Below are positions 30,941 through 39,904 of a stretch of 64,000 nucleotides of DNA, in pieces. Position numbers and translations under genes: made by a program. The stretch is taken from contig NZ_CP130427.1 in assembly GCF_030518795.1 (NCBI RefSeq), forward strand, positions 6,696,001 through 6,760,000, written 5' to 3'. This DNA is from Micromonospora sp. NBRC 110009 (GTDB lineage: Bacteria; Actinomycetota; Actinomycetes; Mycobacteriales; Micromonosporaceae). Positions within the stretch are counted from its first letter, which is position 1. Each line of letters begins with the position of its first letter. The notes beneath the pieces were generated by a model, which saw only the letters and a list, made by a program, of their open reading frames with translations, was not told where the DNA came from and searched no databases.

Positions 30941-33712
30941 TCATTTTTCGGCCACGCTGCCATGGAGCCGGGTGGCCAGGGCGATGGTCTCTTCTTCAGG
31001 TTCGGCGTCGAGGTCGGTGAGGACTTTGGTGAGGGCGCGTAGTAGGGCAGGGACGCCGTCTGCGTCGCCGAGGGCGTGGCGGGCGTGCATGGCGCGGGTG
31101 TAGAGGGCTTCGTTGTAGTGGTCCAGGTTGATGGCCTTGTCGAGCAGGTCGGATGCGGCCTGCGGGTCGCTGTCGATGAGGTCGTCGGCGAGCAGCAGGT
31201 GGGCTTCGGTTCCCCACCGGCGTACGGCTTCGCGGTGTGGTTGGAGCCATTCGTAGTCGTGGCCGTCGGCCAGTGGCGCGGTGTAGAGGTCACAGGCGGC
31301 GGTGAGCAGGTCGCGGCGGCGTGGGCCGGTGGCGATGGCCGCGGTGCGCAGGAGGTCGCGAAGTGTCCAGACGTCGACGTCGACGGTGGCTGGGTCGAGT
31401 CGGTAGCGTCCTGCGGTTTTGATGACGTAGGCGTTTTTGGTGTCTGCGGTGCCGGCGCGGCCGAGGACGTGTCGCAGGTTGCTGGTGTTGGTGTGGACGC
31501 GTTGGTCGGCTTGGCTGAGGCGGGCGTCGGGTTCGAGGTATTCGCCGATGTCGCGGGTGGTGACTCCGTCGGGGTGGCAGGCGAGGAACACGGCGAGTTC
31601 GAGGGCCTTGGCGCGCAGTGGCCGGCCGGGTTGGGCGATGTTGTCGATCCGCGGCTCGCCGAGCACCCGGAGCTGTGCTTTGCGGGTGGTCGCGTCGTGC
31701 GGCTTGGTGACCGGGGCAGGCTGGTCCTCGGGCTTGGTGTCGGTTCGGTTGGTGTGCAGTGGGACGACCGCGACCGATACAGCGGGTGACGCGACAGCCG
31801 GCGGTTCCCCGGTCTGCGCTTCCCGCAGGGTCGTGAGGATCTGAATGGCCGTGTCGTGGTCGAGTACGGGCAGGCACGGTGGCATCGGCTCGGCCGCTTG
31901 GCCGGACGCGAGTGTCGCGTGGCCGTCGGGGCCTACCTCGACGGTAGGGCCGTGGGTCCATTCGCCGAGCAGCAGGGCGGAGACGTGCAGGTCGGCGCCG
32001 AGGGCGAGTGCGGTCTTGGCGCGCATGCGGGCGCCCGCGGGCGGGGTGTGGGTGATGAGCATGATCGGCGGCAGCGGTTCCTCGTCGGGGGTCTGCTGGC
32101 GCGGGGTGTCCAGGTCCGTGAGGGCGTGTTCGTCGAGGATGCGGCTGCGGTGCAGGAGTTTGGCTTCCATCACGGCGAGCAGGTCACCCGTGCTGTCGGC
32201 GATGTGCAGCCGTGGCCACCGGCCGAGTGCCGCCGCGTCGGGGCCGAGCAGTGTTTCCAGGGTGGCGGCGTCGATGATGACTTCGCCGCGTGCGTCGGGG
32301 TGGTGCGGGTCGCCGGACGCCAGGACTGCGACCAGGGCGGCGCGGGCCGCGGCGTGGGCGCCGTCGCCGACGATGCCGGTTCCACCGGGCGGCAGCGGCG
32401 CGAGGTCGGGCACGAATGCGGGCGGCTCGCCGTGGTGGTCGTCCGGTTGCGGCAGTTCGGGGTTGCGGGCCACGGCGCGGCGTAGCTGGAGTACTGGCGG
32501 TGGCAGTTGCGTGGGTGGGTCGGCGTCGGGCTCGCCGGTGTATCTGCGGCGGCGTTGCGCCCAGACCAGCGCGGCGGCGGCGCTGATCGCTGCGGCAAGT
32601 GACCAGGGCAGCCAATTTGACGGCGATAGCCGCACCCCGTGCTCGTCAGTTGCCGCGGTCGAGCCTTGTGTGTCGCCCGCGGCTGGCGAGGCGGACCGCG
32701 TCGCCGCCGCGGTGGCGGTGGCGGTGGCTATCGGGGTCGGCGAGGTGGACTCTACGGCGCTCGGGGTCGCCGATGCCGTGCTGCTGGGGATTGGTGCTGC
32801 TTCCTGATCGGGCGTGGCGGGCGGCACGGCAGGACTCGGCGAGTCTGAGGCAGTAGTTGGCGATGCCGACGGGGCCGCGGTCGTGGGTGATGGCGCGGGC
32901 GGTACGGGCAGGGTCGCCGGTGTGGCGGTCTCCGGTGGGCGGGCGCCGGCGGGGAGCCGCAGCTCCCAGCCGGGGTAAATGAGGTTGCAGTCGCGCAGGG
33001 TACCGCCGATTCGGTGGAAGTGGCGGTGCTTGTTCAGGCGGCAGATCTCCGGCCACCTGTCCGCATCGCCGAGCCACTCCTTAGCGATTCTCGACAGGGT
33101 GTCGTGCCGCTCGACGGTGTAGACGTAGCGGGTGTCTGCGACCCGGATCAGCGCAGGCCCTCGCGCGACCGCTTGCCGAGGAATCACACCACCGCCTTCA
33201 GCGGAGGCGACGACGGCCGCAGACCTGTCACCGCCCTCCCCTACGTTGAGGGATCCGACGGAGGTGACGGCGATAGCGGCGGTGCCGGCCAGGCCGAACA
33301 CGAGCCGGTGCAGCGGTGCCGGAAGCCGCAGCGCCGGGATCCGCCACCGGGTCAACACCGCGAACAGCTCGGCGACCAGGAGCAGCGCGAACACGGCCCA
33401 CAGCAGCCACAGCACCCAGACGGCCGCGCCCCCAAGAACGTTAGGGGTGAACCGGCCGCTCGGCTCGTCGAGCCAGGCGACGATCTGCGGCCACATCGGA
33501 AGCCGCCGCACAGGGTTACCAGCGACGATCCAGAGCAGCCCAGGCACGCCGACCAGGAAGATCAGGGCACCCACGACGGCGCGGATTACCCGGACCACGG
33601 CCACCGACCGCCGCCCTTGCGGCCGACGCGATGACGACCCGTGCGGCGCATAGACCGTGGGACGCGCATACTCGGCCAGCCGATTCGCTTTGTCCCCCGA
33701 ATCCTGCGGCAC
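30941..33712 (-). CDS. Membrane LysM - BTAD transcriptional regulator-like protein
   Basis: 923 aa. Three helices near the N-terminus (AVVGALIFLVGVPGLLWIV ~42-63; VWVLWLLWAVFALLLVAELF ~98-118; VFGLAGTAAIAVTSVG ~138-153), then a LysM-type module at ~195-254 (YTVERHDTLSRIAKEWLGDA; RDCNLIYPGWELRLP), a Pro/Thr/Ser-rich linker, a fourth helix (PWSLAAAISAAAALVWA), a central alpha/beta region, and a C-terminal winged helix plus BTAD helical repeats (~680-923: LRVLGEPRIDNIAQPGRPLR; DQRVHTNTSNLRHVLGRAG; LLTAACDLYTAPL). It could couple a wall or membrane signal to transcription. GTG 33712 is chosen for the GGAGG site 8 bases upstream. It is divergent from the Hsp70-like gene. Confidence 0.8.
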   Translation of the reverse strand: MPQDSGDKANRLAEYARPTVYAPHGSSSRRPQGRRSVAVVRVIRAVVGALIFLVGVPGLLWIVAGNPVRRLPMWPQIVAWLDEPSGRFTPNVLGGAAVWVLWLLWAVFALLLVAELFAVLTRWRIPALRLPAPLHRLVFGLAGTAAIAVTSVGSLNVGEGGDRSAAVVASAEGGGVIPRQAVARGPALIRVADTRYVYTVERHDTLSRIAKEWLGDADRWPEICRLNKHRHFHRIGGTLRDCNLIYPGWELRLPAGARPPETATPATLPVPPAPSPTTAAPSASPTTASDSPSPAVPPATPDQEAAPIPSSTASATPSAVESTSPTPIATATATAAATRSASPAAGDTQGSTAATDEHGVRLSPSNWLPWSLAAAISAAAALVWAQRRRRYTGEPDADPPTQLPPPVLQLRRAVARNPELPQPDDHHGEPPAFVPDLAPLPPGGTGIVGDGAHAAARAALVAVLASGDPHHPDARGEVIIDAATLETLLGPDAAALGRWPRLHIADSTGDLLAVMEAKLLHRSRILDEHALTDLDTPRQQTPDEEPLPPIMLITHTPPAGARMRAKTALALGADLHVSALLLGEWTHGPTVEVGPDGHATLASGQAAEPMPPCLPVLDHDTAIQILTTLREAQTGEPPAVASPAVSVAVVPLHTNRTDTKPEDQPAPVTKPHDATTRKAQLRVLGEPRIDNIAQPGRPLRAKALELAVFLACHPDGVTTRDIGEYLEPDARLSQADQRVHTNTSNLRHVLGRAGTADTKNAYVIKTAGRYRLDPATVDVDVWTLRDLLRTAAIATGPRRRDLLTAACDLYTAPLADGHDYEWLQPHREAVRRWGTEAHLLLADDLIDSDPQAASDLLDKAINLDHYNEALYTRAMHARHALGDADGVPALLRALTKVLTDLDAEPEEETIALATRLHGSVAEK

Positions 33713-33875
33713 TCTCTCGCCTCCACCCGCGCCGACGCTGACCTTCCCCCGCATACACGAGAATGACTGTCGATGGCCACCTCGCGTAGAAGGATTCTCA
33801 CCATACGCGCACGAGGGATCACTGCGCGGGACTGGGGTTGACGATCCACTCCCCCGCCGGGAGAGACTGCCGCAC
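33713..33875. promoter_or_regulatory. Divergent promoter region, LysM-BTAD / Hsp70-like
   Basis: 163 bases between two divergent starts. It must hold both promoters; the stretch CGAGAATGACTGTCGATGG around 33760-33776 is less GC-rich. No clear operator palindrome was found. The shared region makes co-regulation of the two genes likely. Confidence 0.5.
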
Positions 33876-35798
33876 ATGCCAAACGGGGGCATCCGGCTAT
33901 CCATCGACCTCAACTCGTCGGCCATCGCCGCCACCATCGACCGACACGGCGCCCGGATCCCCGTCATGCTCAACGGTCACCTCGTCATGCCGCACGGCGT
34001 CGCCCTCGACCCCACCGGCCACGTCCACGTCGGAGCGCCCCCAGCGTCCCAGCCGCCGGCGAACCACCAGTTCGTTGGCGACCCGCTGGAGCTGCTCGGC
34101 AGACCAGAGGCCGACCAGCCGATCGACGGCGTGCAACTGCTCGCCGCACAGCTGTGGCATGTCGCCGACCAGGCCGCCCGTCAGGCCGGTGAGCCAATCA
34201 CCGCCCTCACCGTGACCATCCCACCGAACTGGGGACCCCGCCGCCGGACACAACTCGCCCATGCGGCAGCCCGGGCCAGCCTGCCCGCCCCGGCCATGGT
34301 CACCGCACCAGCAGCCCTCGCCGCCTACACCACAGCCCACGGGCTCACCGCACCTGACGGCTCCTGCCTTCTGATCTGCCAGGCCGACCGCCATCCGGTC
34401 ACCCTGACCATCCTTCAAACAAACGCCGACGGATACCGCGAGCTGGCGACCCGATCGATCGACCTACCCCGCGACCTCAACCACGTTCTCGCCCAACGAA
34501 TCGTCGACGCCGCCACCGAGGTCGACGACCCGCTGAGAGACGAGATAGCTCAACCCCCGCAGCACCCGGACAGCTCGGCGCTACTGGAATCCGTCCGCCA
34601 GGCCAGACAGCTCCTGATAACCCAGGAGCGCGCGCCGGTGCTGCTCCCCGCACCCCGCAACCCCGCGGTCATCACCCACGACGACGTCGCCATCGCCGCG
34701 CAACCCCTCCTCGACACGGTTCACGATGCGGTCCAGGACACCCTCGACGCGGCCGACATCGACAGCCAACACCTCAGCCGCGTCATCCTCCGCCAAGCCG
34801 AAGCAGTACCCGGCCTCCAAGACCAGCTCACCACAGCCACCGGCCTCACCCCGGTAGTCCTCGCCGACCAGTTCCACGCCCTCGCCGACGGCGCCCTGAC
34901 GCTCACGGCACCACACCACCACACACCCACCGCCGCCAACACCCACCTACCACGGGTCCGACTCCGCATCAGGGACCTGACCAGCGCCCTCCTGCTCGGC
35001 GCCTGCTCCCTCACCCTGCTCCTTCAAGCCATCTTCACCGCGGACATCACGACCACATTCCTGCGGGTCGTCGGTGTCCGCACCTCCCTACCGCAACTAG
35101 GCGCCGCCGGCGCGCTCGCAATGCTCACGGCATTCGCCGTGGCGCACCTCGCCCCCACCACCTGGCTCGCCGGCACACACACCACCGCAACCCCCGAACC
35201 CGCAACCGGCAGCCTCATCCGACGCGGATACCTCGCCGCCGCCGTCGGCGGCGCAGTCACCGCCGGCCTCTACGGCCTCGCCACCGGCACCTCCGTCCAC
35301 TACGACTACAGCCCGTACCTGAAATGGACCCTCGGCTCGGCGCTACCCCTCGCCGTCTGCGCCGCCGTCATCGCCGCGACCGCACCCCGGATCCCCGCCA
35401 ACGCCCTTCCCGCCTGGCTCGCGCGCACCCGGCCGGCGATCCTGCACGCCGCCATCGCCACCACCGGCACCTACCTCATGCGGGCAGCACTCACGATCAC
35501 CCCACCCGTCGACCTGACCGGCATGCCCGGCCTCATCGGCAGCGCCGGAGCCGCGCTCCTCGGCGTCGCCACCGCCCTCACCGCCAGCCGAAGCCGCACC
35601 ATCCGCACCGTGACGGCACCCGGCCTCGGGATCGGCTACGCCATCGTCTTCACCAACGACACCAACGGGGCGCTTATCGTCGGGTACCTCGTCGCCCTCA
35701 CCAGTTGGGCGGTGTGGCTCGCCGGACACACACTGCGCCTCGCCTTCCCCACGGCCGGGCAGGCGCTACGCCGTCTGATGGACGGCAGGACCAGTTGA
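33876..35798 (+). CDS. Membrane-anchored Hsp70-like (actin-fold) protein
   Basis: 640 aa. The first ~340 residues resemble a divergent Hsp70 ATPase: IRLSIDLNSSAIAATIDRHG replaces the phosphate-1 loop (normally IDLGTT), ITALTVTIPPNWGPRRRTQL and AARASLPAPAMVTAPAALAA match the Hsp70 block that reads VTVPA.F...QR......A...GL......EP.AAA. The key Gly-Thr-Thr is missing, so ATP hydrolysis is doubtful. After residue ~370 come eight or so hydrophobic helices (ALLLGACSLTLLLQAIF; AAGALAMLTAFAVAHLA; GYLAAAVGGAVTAGLYGL; ALPLAVCAAVIAAT). Hsp70-type domains fused to a multi-helix membrane region are unusual. ATG 33876 has GGGAGAG upstream. Confidence 0.75.
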   Translation: MPNGGIRLSIDLNSSAIAATIDRHGARIPVMLNGHLVMPHGVALDPTGHVHVGAPPASQPPANHQFVGDPLELLGRPEADQPIDGVQLLAAQLWHVADQAARQAGEPITALTVTIPPNWGPRRRTQLAHAAARASLPAPAMVTAPAALAAYTTAHGLTAPDGSCLLICQADRHPVTLTILQTNADGYRELATRSIDLPRDLNHVLAQRIVDAATEVDDPLRDEIAQPPQHPDSSALLESVRQARQLLITQERAPVLLPAPRNPAVITHDDVAIAAQPLLDTVHDAVQDTLDAADIDSQHLSRVILRQAEAVPGLQDQLTTATGLTPVVLADQFHALADGALTLTAPHHHTPTAANTHLPRVRLRIRDLTSALLLGACSLTLLLQAIFTADITTTFLRVVGVRTSLPQLGAAGALAMLTAFAVAHLAPTTWLAGTHTTATPEPATGSLIRRGYLAAAVGGAVTAGLYGLATGTSVHYDYSPYLKWTLGSALPLAVCAAVIAATAPRIPANALPAWLARTRPAILHAAIATTGTYLMRAALTITPPVDLTGMPGLIGSAGAALLGVATALTASRSRTIRTVTAPGLGIGYAIVFTNDTNGALIVGYLVALTSWAVWLAGHTLRLAFPTAGQALRRLMDGRTS

Positions 35799-35881
35799 CA
35801 ACCTGCAGGAGCACACCAAGTAGGTGCCTGGCCTCCTCGAATTCGCCGGACTGCCTCCGGCTCCACACCAGCCTCTGCCTG

Positions 35882-36357
35882 TCACTTCCAGACGAACTCA
35901 AGCCTGTCGACATCGAGCTGCACCTGCCCGGCGCGGGTCGCCGGCTTCACGATGATTCGGTCCAGGACGAGCGCCAGCAGCTCTCGCCGCCGCTCCAGCA
36001 GCGCGTCGACCCACCACTCGGCCAGGCCCTCCGGCGTCATCGCCGGCAGCGCCTGCAACCGCTGCGCCTGAGCGATCCGCTCGCGCACCGCCTTCTGCTC
36101 GCGCTTCGTCTCGGCCTCGATCGCCGTTAGCGTCACCAGGCTGATTTCCCGCTTCGCGTACGCCTGCCCGGCCTCGACCAGCCGGTCCTCGATCGCCTGC
36201 AGGACCTCCTGCATCGTCTCTTCGCCCTTCATCGCCGCGCCGACGGCGCGCTCCAGCCGGGCCCGCACCTTCGACGAGGCCAGCCGGGCTAGGGCCCGTC
36301 GCGGCCACCTCCTCCTCCAGGCTCTGCGCGGCGATACGGATGCGGCCGCACCCGTAG
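35882..36357 (-). pseudogene. Serine recombinase C-terminal remnant
   Basis: Read from right to left: YGCGRIRIAAQSLEEEVAA (zinc-ribbon exit and start of the coiled coil), a frameshift near 36290, then ARLERAVGAAMKGEETMQEV, a coiled-coil (AYAKREISLVTLTAIEAET; REQKAVRERIAQAQRLQAL) and the typical end LLALVLDRIIVKPATRAGQV ... DVDRLEFVWK. This is the C-terminal quarter of a large serine recombinase, the type that integrates actinobacterial ICEs and phages. The catalytic N-terminal domain is gone: homology stops at ~36357 where another truncated gene begins in the opposite direction. It may be the relic of the integrase of a nearby element. Confidence 0.75.
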
Positions 36358-36843
36358 CTGGCCGCCGACTTCGGGCCGACTGTCACGAACACCGCCCTGT
36401 TTCTGTACGAAGCAGGCATCGACATCCGGCTGGTCCGCTACCAGCTGTACCAGACCGCCGCCGGTGAGAAGGTCCTGTCCGTCGCGCAACTGCTGCCCGT
36501 GCCCGATGCCGAGGACTTCATGATCCGGCCCCGGTCCAGCGGTGCCACACCGGACGGCACTGAGTTGGCCATCGTCGTGCCCGATCTCGTCGACCAAGAT
36601 CGGGATAGCATTCGCGCATGGCTCGGCACGGACCCGGACCGGGCACGAGTGCAGTGGCACAACGACGTCAACGGACCCGCCAAATGGGCCGCCGATGGGG
36701 AACGCTATCGAATCATCGTACTGATCCGGCACATCATCGAAGCCGCCACCGGACAGCCGCCACGAGCCCAACTTTGGCCGCCGAACTGGTATCGGACACC
36801 TGATGGACGGACCCTCCACCAGATCGCAGAACCTCTGCCGTAA
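36358..36843 (+). pseudogene. 5'-truncated gene, nuclease-associated C-terminal type
   Basis: The frame opens right after a stop at 36355-36357 and has no plausible early start: LAADFGPTVTNTALFLYEAG, then IDIRLVRYQLYQTAAGEKVL, SVAQLLPVPDAEDFMIRPRS, followed by a ~90-residue tail (DQDRDSIRAWLGTDPDRARV; RYRIIVLIRHIIEAATG). The first block (.ADF....TNTALFLYE.GIDIRLVR......G..VL.V.QLLPVPD.EDFMIRP) resembles the end of a PD-(D/E)XK nuclease-like domain of proteins whose N-terminal half should contain the catalytic residues. That half is missing, so the gene is considered broken, although an internal ATG at 36526 could allow a short product. Confidence 0.5.
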
Positions 36844-37276
36844 ACCACCCAAGGCCCTCGGCGACCAGAACTCCATTGCAGACAAGGTGGCTCTACACGG
36901 GGCTCGTACGGCGGGATGGGCGCGGCGCCGCGCGCGGACGGCGGCAGAGGCGCGCACGCGACCATGCTTGATGGGCGGCCCCGCGGCGGCGGTGTCAGAC
37001 CTCGGTGATCTCGAAGCCGTCCGGCGCTGGGGTGCTCGGCACTGTCGTGATCGCGTGACCAAGGTGCGGCATCTGAAGGACTACCTCGACTGGGTAACGA
37101 ACCTGATGACGGAGATGTCGAGTGAGCGCCTGGGATTGCCACTTGCCTACGACGGATTCGGGTCCGGAGCCTGCTCGGCACCTGGCCGGCACACCGGCCG
37201 CAGCGCGCTATCTCGGCGTTGCACCTGGCCGGAAGGGCCGCAGATGAGCCGCTGAGGACGCGGCTATGATCCACTT
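36844..37276. other. Region without a recognisable gene
   Basis: 433 bases. A plus-strand frame covers it (36803-37255) but its composition (Arg-rich, many Cys/Trp) looks non-coding. A segment around 37050-37130 (KVRHLKDYLDWVTNLMTEMS) is the only protein-like part and matches nothing I know. Promoter of the DUF4839 gene presumably in the last 100 bases. Confidence 0.35.
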
Positions 37277-37885
37277 ATGAGCAAGCAAAGGCCGCCGCTG
37301 ACGAAGGAGCAGAAGGTCGGGTTTGGGGTTGCGGTTGGTCTGCTCCCCATTCTCGCCATCATCATCACTATCGGAGCGATCAACGAGAGGAACGCGCCGA
37401 CGTCTCCGGCTGCCACCACGACGGCAGCCCCGGCAGCGCAAGAGCCGGGAGAGGCCGCGTCTTCGCCGACACGTGCGTCTGCCGAGCCCAAGGCCGAGGC
37501 GGTCTTGACCGTGGAGAACAACAAGGATCTCGCAGCGCTCTTGGCAGCGGTGGAGGACTACGACCTGTTCCAGGAGTTCGCGGTCAAGTACGAGGGCCGA
37601 ACCATCAAGTTCGATGGCATCATCGCCGCAATGAACCATCACGGCGATTACAAGACGCGGTACGACATCTTGGTCCTCGCCGGAGATAGCGTCGGCTCGG
37701 GAGCGACTGGGCCCAACTTCCAGTTCAGAGACGTCAACATCACCAGCGATCTGCGCCTCACGGGTTCGAACATCCCCGAAACCATTGGCGTGGGGCAGAA
37801 GCTTCGCATCACTGCTGAGGTAGAGGGCTATGCCGGGAACCAAGACCTCTTCCTGCTCGATCCGGCTTCCACTGAGGTGAGATAA
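37277..37885 (+). CDS. DUF4839 membrane-anchored protein
   Basis: 202 aa. One N-terminal membrane helix (VGFGVAVGLLPILAIIITIG), an Ala/Pro/Thr linker, then a DUF4839 domain: NNKDLAALLAAVEDYDLFQE, KYEGRTIKFDGIIAAMNHHG, YKTRYDILVLAGD, PNFQFRDVNITSDLRLTGS, and QDLFLLDPASTEVR at the end. The domain has an OB-like beta pattern and unknown function; it is common in actinobacteria and Firmicutes. It should face the outside of the cell. The gene is clearly less GC-rich than its surroundings, suggesting horizontal origin. No strong ribosome-binding site. An inverted repeat lies downstream (37942-38005). Confidence 0.8.
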   Translation: MSKQRPPLTKEQKVGFGVAVGLLPILAIIITIGAINERNAPTSPAATTTAAPAAQEPGEAASSPTRASAEPKAEAVLTVENNKDLAALLAAVEDYDLFQEFAVKYEGRTIKFDGIIAAMNHHGDYKTRYDILVLAGDSVGSGATGPNFQFRDVNITSDLRLTGSNIPETIGVGQKLRITAEVEGYAGNQDLFLLDPASTEVR

Positions 37886-37941
37886 GACTGTGGCTGTAAA
37901 GAAGGCGCGGCGAGCTGCGTGTCGGCCGGTGCTGGCCGCGC

Positions 37942-38005
37942 CGGCGTACGGCCGTCGAAGAGCTGCCCGGCGAGGCGAGCCTTTCAGGGACATAGCCGTA
38001 CGCCG
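37942..38005. repeat. Spaced inverted repeat CGGCGTACGGC / GCCGTACGCCG
   Basis: Two 11-base arms (37942-37952 and 37995-38005), perfectly complementary, separated by 42 bases, 57 bases after the DUF4839 stop. The arms are themselves nearly palindromic around GTAC. It could be a terminator or an IS/recombination end. Confidence 0.5.
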
Positions 38006-38064
38006 CCCAGTCAGCCGGTGAACGTTTCGGGGCCGCAAAGCACTCGTCAACTGAGCACGGGCTG

Positions 38065-38748
38065 TTATCGGTAGAGCGGCTGGTCCTGGGTGGGGTCGGC
38101 GGGGACCACGTCGAGGCGCGGGTCGCTGGTGAGTTGGCTGATCAGCGCCCGAGTCCCGCCGATCCCGGCCCAGTGCGGATCGACGTCCTTGGCCACGCAC
38201 CAGGCGTGATCAGCGGGCCAGGCGAACGCCGGCTCGGCGTTGCTGAGACGACGCTGGCCCGGCCACCCTGCTGCGGTGTCCCATGCGCCGACGTCGGCTA
38301 ACGGCCCTCGAAACAACCAGTACGCACGGTTGGGCACCACAACCTTGGGTGCCCGCGGCATCGAGGGCGGGGCAGCGGGTGTGGGCGCCAGTCCCGGTTG
38401 GCCGCCGGGCCGCCCGAGCGGGGCGATGTTCTCTTCGTCGATGTAAACGGCGTCGTTGTCGGCTGCGACGTCGGCGTCGCCGAAGCCTTCCCAGACGCAG
38501 AAGTAGCAGTCTTCGGGGGTCGTGGTGTGGGCGGCCAGCACCTCGAAAAGGGTGGGCAGCTGGTCGGCCGGCCAGTCCGCGTCGACATCGTTCTCGCTTT
38601 GGCCGGGGCGTGTCGGATCGGGCAGGAACCGAAGCCGCGCGTAGGCGTCGAAGCCCGCAGGGCCGAGGCCCACAAGCTGCTGCCACGGCAGGTCGCTATG
38701 GGCGATCCAGTCGGCGGCCGACAGTTCTCGACAGAAGTTGAGTGTCAC
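38065..38748 (-). CDS. Hypothetical actinobacterial protein
   Basis: 227 aa from GTG 38748 (VTLNFCRELSAADWIAHSDL). It includes PWQQLVGLGPAGFDAYARLR, FEVLAAHTTTPEDCYFCVWE, VVVPNRAYWLFRGPLADVGA and a C-terminus SNAEPAFAWPADHAWCVAKD ... GTRALISQLTSDPRLDVV. No transmembrane helix or signal. It resembles a family of unnamed actinobacterial proteins with a conserved CYFCVWEG.G motif; function unknown. The frame continues upstream to 38949, but that part is shadow of the DNA-ligase remnant. The 5' boundary coincides with the end of the ligase remnant, so its promoter may have been replaced. Confidence 0.7.
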   Translation of the reverse strand: MTLNFCRELSAADWIAHSDLPWQQLVGLGPAGFDAYARLRFLPDPTRPGQSENDVDADWPADQLPTLFEVLAAHTTTPEDCYFCVWEGFGDADVAADNDAVYIDEENIAPLGRPGGQPGLAPTPAAPPSMPRAPKVVVPNRAYWLFRGPLADVGAWDTAAGWPGQRRLSNAEPAFAWPADHAWCVAKDVDPHWAGIGGTRALISQLTSDPRLDVVPADPTQDQPLYR

Positions 38749-39060
38749 GTTCCGGTTGTACCGCCAAGCCCGTTCGTCCGCCCCCGCTCCCAGACCACCA
38801 GTTTCCCGTCGAGCACCACACCGGGCGGGACGAGGGCCCGCACCGCTCGGGTGATGTCCGGGAAGTACGGCGTCAGATTCCTGCCGGCCCGCGACTGCAA
38901 GTAGACGTCGGAGGCTCCCCGAAAGGCCAGCGCCCGCCACCCGTCCCACTTCGGTTCATTGACCAGGTTCGGCCCCTCGGGCACCGAGTCGACCGGCGCG
39001 GCCAGCATTGGGGCGACAGGCCGGCGTAGCACCAGCCCACCTGGCGACGTTTCCCACCGC
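38749..39060 (-). pseudogene. ATP-dependent DNA ligase N-terminal fragment
   Basis: In the frame ending at 38745 the translation reads LRRPVAPMLAAPVDSVPEG, then NEPKWDGWRALAFRG, VYLQSRAGRNLTPYFPDI and VPPGVVLDGKLVVWERGR. This is the adenylation-domain beginning of an ATP-dependent ligase (LigC/LigD type): EPKWDGWR holds the lysine that is adenylated, and LDGKLVVW corresponds to the LDGELV block. Only about 100 of ~350 residues remain; the C-terminal nucleotidyltransferase motifs and OB domain are absent and the frame is cut next to the 38065-38748 gene. Not functional. Confidence 0.7.
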
Positions 39061-39176
39061 CAGGCCGGGCTCACCCCCTCCAGCCCCGTCCGCCGACACC
39101 GCGGGCGCCACTCATGCGTGTCCCTCCCACGCCATCGGCGGGCAGTGGGATCGAGCCCCGGGCGAAGATCAGGCAC

Positions 39177-39904
39177 AACGAATGCATCGGATTGCCGCGG
39201 TTGCGAGTCGCTTCCCCTGCGCTGGTCCAGTGCCTGGTCCTCTTGGGCAACGTTCGGCGGACGGAGCCTTCAATATGGACACCCGGACGGTAGCGTGACA
39301 AGATCTCCGATGAGCCGGCAAGCTCGCATGACCATGGAGCTTTCGTGGGGCTATTTCGGCATTTTTGGCCCATGGGGCCAGAAACCAGAGAAGGCTATGA
39401 AATCAAAGCCTCCTCATTTTCGTCGCGAATGTAGCGCTTGGCCGCTGCCACCCCGTCAGCCAGTTGGTGAAAAGTTCAGGCGTTGACTTGGCATCGCCAT
39501 GCGAGCACCATCAGTGACGCATTCAGAGTCGACAGAACTAGGCGGCCCGGGTAAAAGACCCCGAGAAGCAGAGACACGATCGTTGACAAACGATCATGTC
39601 AACACGCTCGCGCAGTTCTTGTCGACACAACCTTCCGCGGTATCCACAACCAGCGGAGGGCAGTGACACCAGATGCCGCTCGGCGCGCATCGCGACCCGA
39701 TTTGCGGAAGCGGCACCGTTCCTTATCCAACGCATAGTCCGCGTCTCAGGAACGTTCTGATGTGAAATCCCGCATGCTGGTCGCCGTCGCGGCCCTTTTC
39801 ATCCTGCTCTGACGTGCCCGCGCCCCGCCCTCGCAATTAGGCCGGTGCGGCCATGTGTCACGACTACGCGAACCGCGCGTAGCGCTCCCATTAAGGAGAC
39901 CCCC
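39177..39904. other. Gene-free AT-richer region upstream of the hydrolase
   Basis: 728 bases without a convincing gene on either strand. It is less GC-rich than the rest. It contains nested palindromes at 39578-39603 and a small hairpin CTACGCG / CGCGTAG at 39864-39882 just before the ribosome-binding site of the hydrolase. The long leader may hold several promoters. Confidence 0.45.
39578..39603. promoter_or_regulatory. Nested palindromes, candidate operator
   Basis: GATCGTT-GACA-AACGATC (39578-39595) overlaps GTTGACA-AACGATCA-TGTCAAC (39582-39603, 8-base spacer). Two overlapping perfect 7-bp dyads that share their central bases are typical of a repressor site; TTGACA inside it also matches a -35 box. 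Confidence 0.5.

Noticed and set aside
35882..36268. 128-codon frame as an intact small DNA-binding protein
   Set aside because: It matches the C-terminal end of serine recombinases and continues in another frame to the right; it is a remnant.
39538..39735. Possible small minus-strand gene in the region before the hydrolase
   Set aside because: No ribosome-binding site, no family, Arg/Cys-rich composition.
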